DNA of 17,477 bases from Chitinophagaceae bacterium (lineage in GTDB: Bacteria > Bacteroidota > Bacteroidia > Chitinophagales > Chitinophagaceae), in assembly GCA_947378615.1 (NCBI GenBank), contig CANCKV010000009.1, positions 1 to 17,477 of the forward strand. Reading direction: 5' to 3'. The position numbers and the translations under genes are program-made. Each line of letters opens with the position of its first letter. The stretch's first letter is position 1. Positions 13,660 to 17,477 of this stretch are shown piece after piece. Below the pieces are notes generated by a model. It saw nothing but the letters and a program-made list of their open reading frames with translations. It did no database searches and was not told the origin of the DNA.

Positions 13660-14859
13660 CTAAGAAAGTGTGCAAATGTAGAATTTTTTTATTGGGGCAG
13701 AAATAGTTTGATGAATTAATGGATTATCTATTCCCGCAATATCCTTTACCGTACCGTTTTTAAACAGAATATTTATTTTATCATCTCCCATATTGTACAT
13801 GGTATTATCCGCTTCTCCTGTAAAAACAAAGTATTTGGCTTCTTCACCAATATTCAAAGACTTACTAGCCTCCGCCAACTTTTCTTTCACCAATTCCTCT
13901 TCGAATGGCTCTGATTGAAGTTTTATTTTCAAAAGTTTTCTATTCAATAATCTACTACTCAATTGACTCAACACAAAATCGGGATGCTGACTCCACCTCT
14001 TAATGGCAAAAGAACAATCAATATCATCAAGCAGACAAAATTGGTCAAGCATCGTCCTATTGATTGTGCCATCAAATTGATATAAGAAAAAATCCATTGC
14101 ACCACCTGTTGCTAAACTTTTATCACCTGATTTAGCTAAAATAAATGCCCGCTTAAGTAAATTGACCAACATAATCTCGGCGCTTAAAACTGTTTTATGT
14201 AGATAAACCTGCCAATACATTTGTCTTCTTGCTACTAAGAATTTCTCGATACTGAAGATTCCTTTTTCTTCCACCATCAATTCTCCTTCATGTACGGTGA
14301 GCATTTTCAAAATACGATGATAGCCAATTACACCTTCACTCACTCCTGTAAAAAAGCTATCTCTCGTCAGGTAATCCATTCGATCAACATCAATCTGACC
14401 ACTGATTAGTTGGTGAAGAAATCTTTTAGGATATTGATTGGTAAAAATTGATATTGCCATTGTTAGCTTGCCACCAAAATCTTCATTCATTGCCTGCATC
14501 AGCAGTAAACTCAATGTTTCATGGTGAGCCCCTTTTATTAAAGAACCCTCTAAAGCGTGTGAAAATGGACCGTGACCAACATCGTGAAGCAGTATTGCGG
14601 CTTTTGCTGCTACTTCTTCTTCCTCAGTTATTTCAATACCCTTCGACTTAAGTTCTGTCAATGCATTACACATTAAATGGTAAGCCCCTAAAGCATGATG
14701 CAACCGAGTATGAACAGCGCCCGGATAGACTAAATAAGCCAAAGCCATTTGATGTATTCTACGTAAACGCTGAAAATAGGGGTGGGCAATAATATCAAAT
14801 ATCAAAGGGTCATTGATAGTGATAAATCCATAAACAGGGTCATTTACAATTTTTTGCAT
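13660..14859 (-). CDS. HD-domain phosphohydrolase (dNTPase/SAMHD1-like)
   Basis: The HD-superfamily metal-dependent phosphohydrolase has 399 residues. The metal-binding set is complete: His54 in RLHHALGAYHL, His92-Asp93 in ILLHDVGHGPFSH, and Asp159 in QIDVDRMDYLTRDSFF, the arrangement of SAMHD1 and bacterial dGTP triphosphohydrolases. RLRRIHQM near residue 31 also fits that group. The C-terminal ~200 residues are helical plus a small beta-rich end without a motif I recognise. The substrate is unproven; a (d)NTP or other phosphate ester is likely. In many Bacteroidota this gene sits directly upstream of lpxD, as here, though a functional tie to lipid A synthesis has not been shown to my knowledge. 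The MITE-like element now separates the two. Confidence 0.92.
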   Translation of the reverse strand: MQKIVNDPVYGFITINDPLIFDIIAHPYFQRLRRIHQMALAYLVYPGAVHTRLHHALGAYHLMCNALTELKSKGIEITEEEEVAAKAAILLHDVGHGPFSHALEGSLIKGAHHETLSLLLMQAMNEDFGGKLTMAISIFTNQYPKRFLHQLISGQIDVDRMDYLTRDSFFTGVSEGVIGYHRILKMLTVHEGELMVEEKGIFSIEKFLVARRQMYWQVYLHKTVLSAEIMLVNLLKRAFILAKSGDKSLATGGAMDFFLYQFDGTINRTMLDQFCLLDDIDCSFAIKRWSQHPDFVLSQLSSRLLNRKLLKIKLQSEPFEEELVKEKLAEASKSLNIGEEAKYFVFTGEADNTMYNMGDDKINILFKNGTVKDIAGIDNPLIHQTISAPIKKFYICTLS

Positions 14860-15145
14860 GACGACAAAGATAAAGGAGTTATCTGTTATGAATGGTGTAA
14901 GGGATAGGAAGTTGTAGGTAATAAGTTATAAGTATAAAGTTAAAAACACACTTAATTGAGGTACAGGTTGCTCAATTTATTTTAATTACATTCCATGTGT
15001 ATATAGTTTCAAATACAGGATGAAAGGTATAATGGGTATTCGGGTCTATTTAATCCAAATTGTAGCCCTTTCTTTTGCACATTATCAAGCCATCGTATTT
15101 TATCACCTTATTTTGTGCTTAATTTCATCAAAAAAATAATTAGTC
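14860..15145. other. Divergent intergenic region HD gene / rmuC (286 bp)
   Basis: It should hold promoters for both genes. A run of degenerate GGTGTAAGGGATAGG-like short repeats at about 14893-14940 resembles the repeats after porV (4715-4755). No properly spaced promoter pair was found. Confidence 0.4.
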
Positions 15146-16936
15146 ATGGATATTATCGTACTAATAGGAATAGGAGGTCTAGTTGCAGGCTTAATACTTG
15201 GTTGGTTAATAGGGAAATTATTGGGGAATAAGGCGCTACAACAAAATAATATAGCAGCAGCCACTCAATTCAATGACCTTGAAAAAGAATATGTTTCCTA
15301 CAAGGCGACAACTATCAATCAGTTACAAACTGTTCATGAACAGGTTACTGAAAGAGATGCGCTGATTGATGATTTGAAACAACAATTACAGAATTACATA
15401 TCAGAATCCACAAGAATCAATCAAGAATTGACTGCTACTGTATCTAAAGCAACTAATCTGAACGAACGTTTGATGGAGAAGAATAATGAGTGGCTTAGGC
15501 AAAGAGAAGAATTAAAACTTTTGAAAGAAAATCTAGAGGTTTTAAAAGAACAACTTTCACAATCTGATACTAAAAAGCAATTGGCAGAAACAAGATTAGT
15601 TAACGTCTCGGAGGAATTGAAAGAAGTGAAGGAGGAGATGAAATCGGCTAATATTCTATTGACAAGAATTCATCAAGAGTTTGCTACAGCTACTGCCGAC
15701 AAACAAGCTGCAATAGAAAGGGTGGAAGTGATAACCAAAGATTTTGTGGCTACAAAAGAAGAATTATATCAAACCAAACAACAACTGAATAGTAGTAATG
15801 AACAATTGGCATCTGCAAAAGCAAAAAATGATGCACTCATCATCAATCTTGATACGCAGAAGAAGACAATGGAAGAACTTGGTGTGAAGTTTAATACTGA
15901 ATTTGAAAATATAGCTAATAAAATTCTGGAAACAAAGACTGAGAAGTTTACCGAGCTTAATAAGAACAACTTGACTGCTATCCTCGAACCTTTGGGAAAG
16001 AATATTGATGAATTTAAAAGACAAGTTGATGAAGTCTATAAAAGCGAATCGAAGGAACGGTTTTCTTTGGGAGAGAAGGTAAAAGAATTGGCACAACTCA
16101 ATCAGGTAATCAGTGAGGAGGCACGAAACCTGACTAAGGCACTGAAGGGAGAAGCAAAAACGCAGGGCAGATGGGGAGAGATGATATTGGAAAGTATTCT
16201 CGAAAGGTCTGGATTAGTAAAGGATAGGGAATATTTTATGGAATATGAATTGAAGGATGATGATGGCAACGCCCTCAAATCTGATGTGGAAGGAAAGAAG
16301 ATGCGCCCTGATGTGGTGATAAAATATCCTGACAATAGGAGTGTCATCATCGATTCGAAAGTATCGCTGAATGCCTTTACCCGATTGTTGGCTGCAACAG
16401 ATGTGGAAGAACAAAAGAAGGAATTAGAGGCGCATGTATCTGCTATCAAGAATCACATCGTTTCATTGAGTTCAAAAGGGTATGATGATTATGATAAAGC
16501 ACTTGATTTTGTGATGTTGTTTGTGCCAAGTGAACCCGCTTATATTGCTGCATTACAAGGAGATGCCGACTTATGGAACTTTGCTTATGACAAGAGAATC
16601 TTGCTATTGAGTCCTACTAATCTGATAACATCTCTAAAGTTGATAGTTGACCTATGGAAGCGGGAATATCAGAATCAGAATGCACAGGAAATAGCGGAAA
16701 GAGGGGCTAAACTCTATGATAAGTTTGTCGGTTTTGTTGATAATCTTGAAGCTGTAGGGGAATATATTGATAGGGCACAGGGGAAATATAGTGAAGCATA
16801 CAAGCAATTGGCAACAGGTAATGACAACCTTGTATTGCAAGCTAATAAGCTAAAATCTTTGGGATTGAAGACAAAAAAAGAATTGCCAAGAGAAATAATT
16901 AATTCGGCAATAGGAAATGAATTGAATGAGTATTAG
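15146..16936 (+). CDS. rmuC: DNA recombination protein RmuC
   Basis: RmuC limits recombination at inverted repeats and is thought to be a nuclease, anchored to the inner membrane. The 596-residue protein starts with one membrane segment (3-24) ending in GKLLGNK. A long coiled coil of about 40-260 follows, rich in Glu, Lys, Gln and Leu, then the RmuC domain of about 270-575. In that domain TQGRWGEMILESILERSGL (339-357), RPDVVIKYPDNRSVIIDSK (387-405), FVPSEPAYIAAL (459-470) and RILLLSPTNLITSL (484-497) are family signatures. Asp389, Asp403 and Lys405 fit a PD-(D/E)XK-type nuclease core. The length is within the family range and nothing is missing. It is transcribed alone. Confidence 0.95.
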   Translation: MDIIVLIGIGGLVAGLILGWLIGKLLGNKALQQNNIAAATQFNDLEKEYVSYKATTINQLQTVHEQVTERDALIDDLKQQLQNYISESTRINQELTATVSKATNLNERLMEKNNEWLRQREELKLLKENLEVLKEQLSQSDTKKQLAETRLVNVSEELKEVKEEMKSANILLTRIHQEFATATADKQAAIERVEVITKDFVATKEELYQTKQQLNSSNEQLASAKAKNDALIINLDTQKKTMEELGVKFNTEFENIANKILETKTEKFTELNKNNLTAILEPLGKNIDEFKRQVDEVYKSESKERFSLGEKVKELAQLNQVISEEARNLTKALKGEAKTQGRWGEMILESILERSGLVKDREYFMEYELKDDDGNALKSDVEGKKMRPDVVIKYPDNRSVIIDSKVSLNAFTRLLAATDVEEQKKELEAHVSAIKNHIVSLSSKGYDDYDKALDFVMLFVPSEPAYIAALQGDADLWNFAYDKRILLLSPTNLITSLKLIVDLWKREYQNQNAQEIAERGAKLYDKFVGFVDNLEAVGEYIDRAQGKYSEAYKQLATGNDNLVLQANKLKSLGLKTKKELPREIINSAIGNELNEY

Positions 16937-17168
16937 GCAATATCTAACTAATGCGAAAAAGGGTATAAAATGTACTTATACAAAAAATAAATTGGTTGGA
17001 GAAAAATGAACGACTATCATACTATAAAATTAATGGAATCAATCATTTTAATAAAACTAATCCCAGATGCCGCAATATTCTTCGCTGCTACCGCAAACGT
17101 GTCGCTTGTGGATTCGTTACAGGATAACTAACATAATAAAATCTTTCTTGGTGAAAGTACTTTTAGTT

Positions 17169-17326
17169 CAAGTCTATTATTTGCCACAAGTCAATGACTT
17201 GCGGAAGCGAGGCCCTAATTTCACTAGCGGTAGCGGGGGATATTTTGCAAGTCCATTATTTGCCACAAGTCAATGACTTGCTGCAGCAAGACCCTAATTT
17301 CACGAGTGGTAGTGGGGGATATTTTG
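17169..17326. repeat. 79-bp tandem duplication, two copies
   Basis: Copies 17169-17247 and 17248-17326 match at 71 of 79 positions with no gaps. Each contains the interrupted palindrome CAAGTCA-A-TGACTTG (17187-17201 and 17266-17280) and ends GGGGGATATTTTG. The start of a third copy is lost after a few bases at 17327. As 79 is not a multiple of three, the same peptide pattern (YLPQVNDL then PNFTSGSGGYFA) appears in two different frames. Confidence 0.9.
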
Positions 17327-17343
17327 CAAAGGGTCTTTTGCAG

Positions 17344-17477
17344 AGCACTTCAGGCAGAGCAGAATCCACATCGAGGAGAGCAGAATGCACATCGTGGAGA
17401 GCGGGGAACGGTTAGGGGAGGCTACATTGGTCTCAAGGGATGTCGGGAAGCACTTCGAGGTGAGTGTTAAGCACTTA
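17344..17477. repeat. Second 21-bp-period array, cut by window edge
   Basis: Units start at 17344, 17365, 17386, 17407, 17428, 17449 and 17470, all exactly 21 bp apart. AGCACTT opens units 1, 6 and 7; CACATCG and GAGAGC are shared by units 2 and 3, with GCAGAA ending units 1 and 2. Units 4 and 5 are strongly diverged but keep length. In one frame the array reads as heptads starting with Gly or Ala and ending in Arg or Lys (AEQNPHR, GEQNAHR, GERGTVR, GGYIGLK, GCREALR). Confidence 0.82.

Larger units (their letters stand above)
16937..17477. other. Repeat-rich right end (541 bp)
   Basis: I see no convincing gene. About 230 bp of AT-rich DNA after rmuC is followed by a 79-bp tandem duplication and then a 21-bp-period array to the window edge. 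The last ~300 bp is visibly richer in G+C than the rest of the window. Short ORFs here follow the repeats and are not called. Confidence 0.6.

Noticed and set aside
17067..17470. Three overlapping small ORFs (65-73 aa) at the right end
   Set aside because: Their frames change across the 79-bp duplication and simply translate the repeats, so they are by-products of the repeat structure.

Overview
The window is AT-rich chromosomal DNA from a member of the Bacteroidota. The evidence is a PorV-type outer-membrane protein of the type IX secretion system, Bacteroidota-style promoters (a TTG element and a TAnnTTTG-like -7 element) where promoters can be read, no clear Shine-Dalgarno sequences, and the housekeeping genes typical of the phylum (metX, ispF, lpxD, rmuC). 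I cannot name a genus. The coding density is loose, with several intergenic stretches of 300-950 bp that carry repeats.

Layout. 1-690: 3' part of metX (methionine synthesis), followed well downstream by an isolated intrinsic terminator. 1146-2902: a translationally coupled umuD-umuC pair (error-prone DNA polymerase V) in which UmuD has lost the serine and lysine of the self-cleavage site. 2903-3545: gene-free, with short-period repeats. 3546-5318: porV and ispF on the + strand, separated by an inverted repeat. 5500-6174: an unrecognised gene on the - strand with its own terminator. 6175-7118: gene-free except for a striking 21-bp-period array built on the palindrome TTGACATGTCAA. 7119-9266: a secreted protein with five TonB-C-like domains. 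9501-10473: an sdpR/sdpI-like operon (ArsR repressor plus membrane immunity-type protein) with a readable promoter and overlapping palindromic operator, bracketed by imperfect direct repeats. 10715-10991: two tiny overlapping ORFs behind a perfect -7 element. 11194-14859, all on the - strand: an HD phosphohydrolase, lpxD (lipid A synthesis) and a MerR-like regulator, with a 102-bp MITE-like element sitting in an exact 8-bp target duplication between the first two. 15146-16936: rmuC. 17169-17477: a 79-bp tandem duplication followed by a second 21-bp-period array that runs off the window edge, both visibly richer in G+C than the rest.

How it fits together. Most genes are independent housekeeping units: methionine, isoprenoid and lipid A synthesis, secretion, and DNA repair or tolerance (umuDC, rmuC). 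The accessory signals are the catalytically degenerate UmuD, the two 21-bp-period arrays, the MITE-like element and the SdpRI-type cassette. No phage, CRISPR array, transposase gene, rRNA or tRNA was seen.
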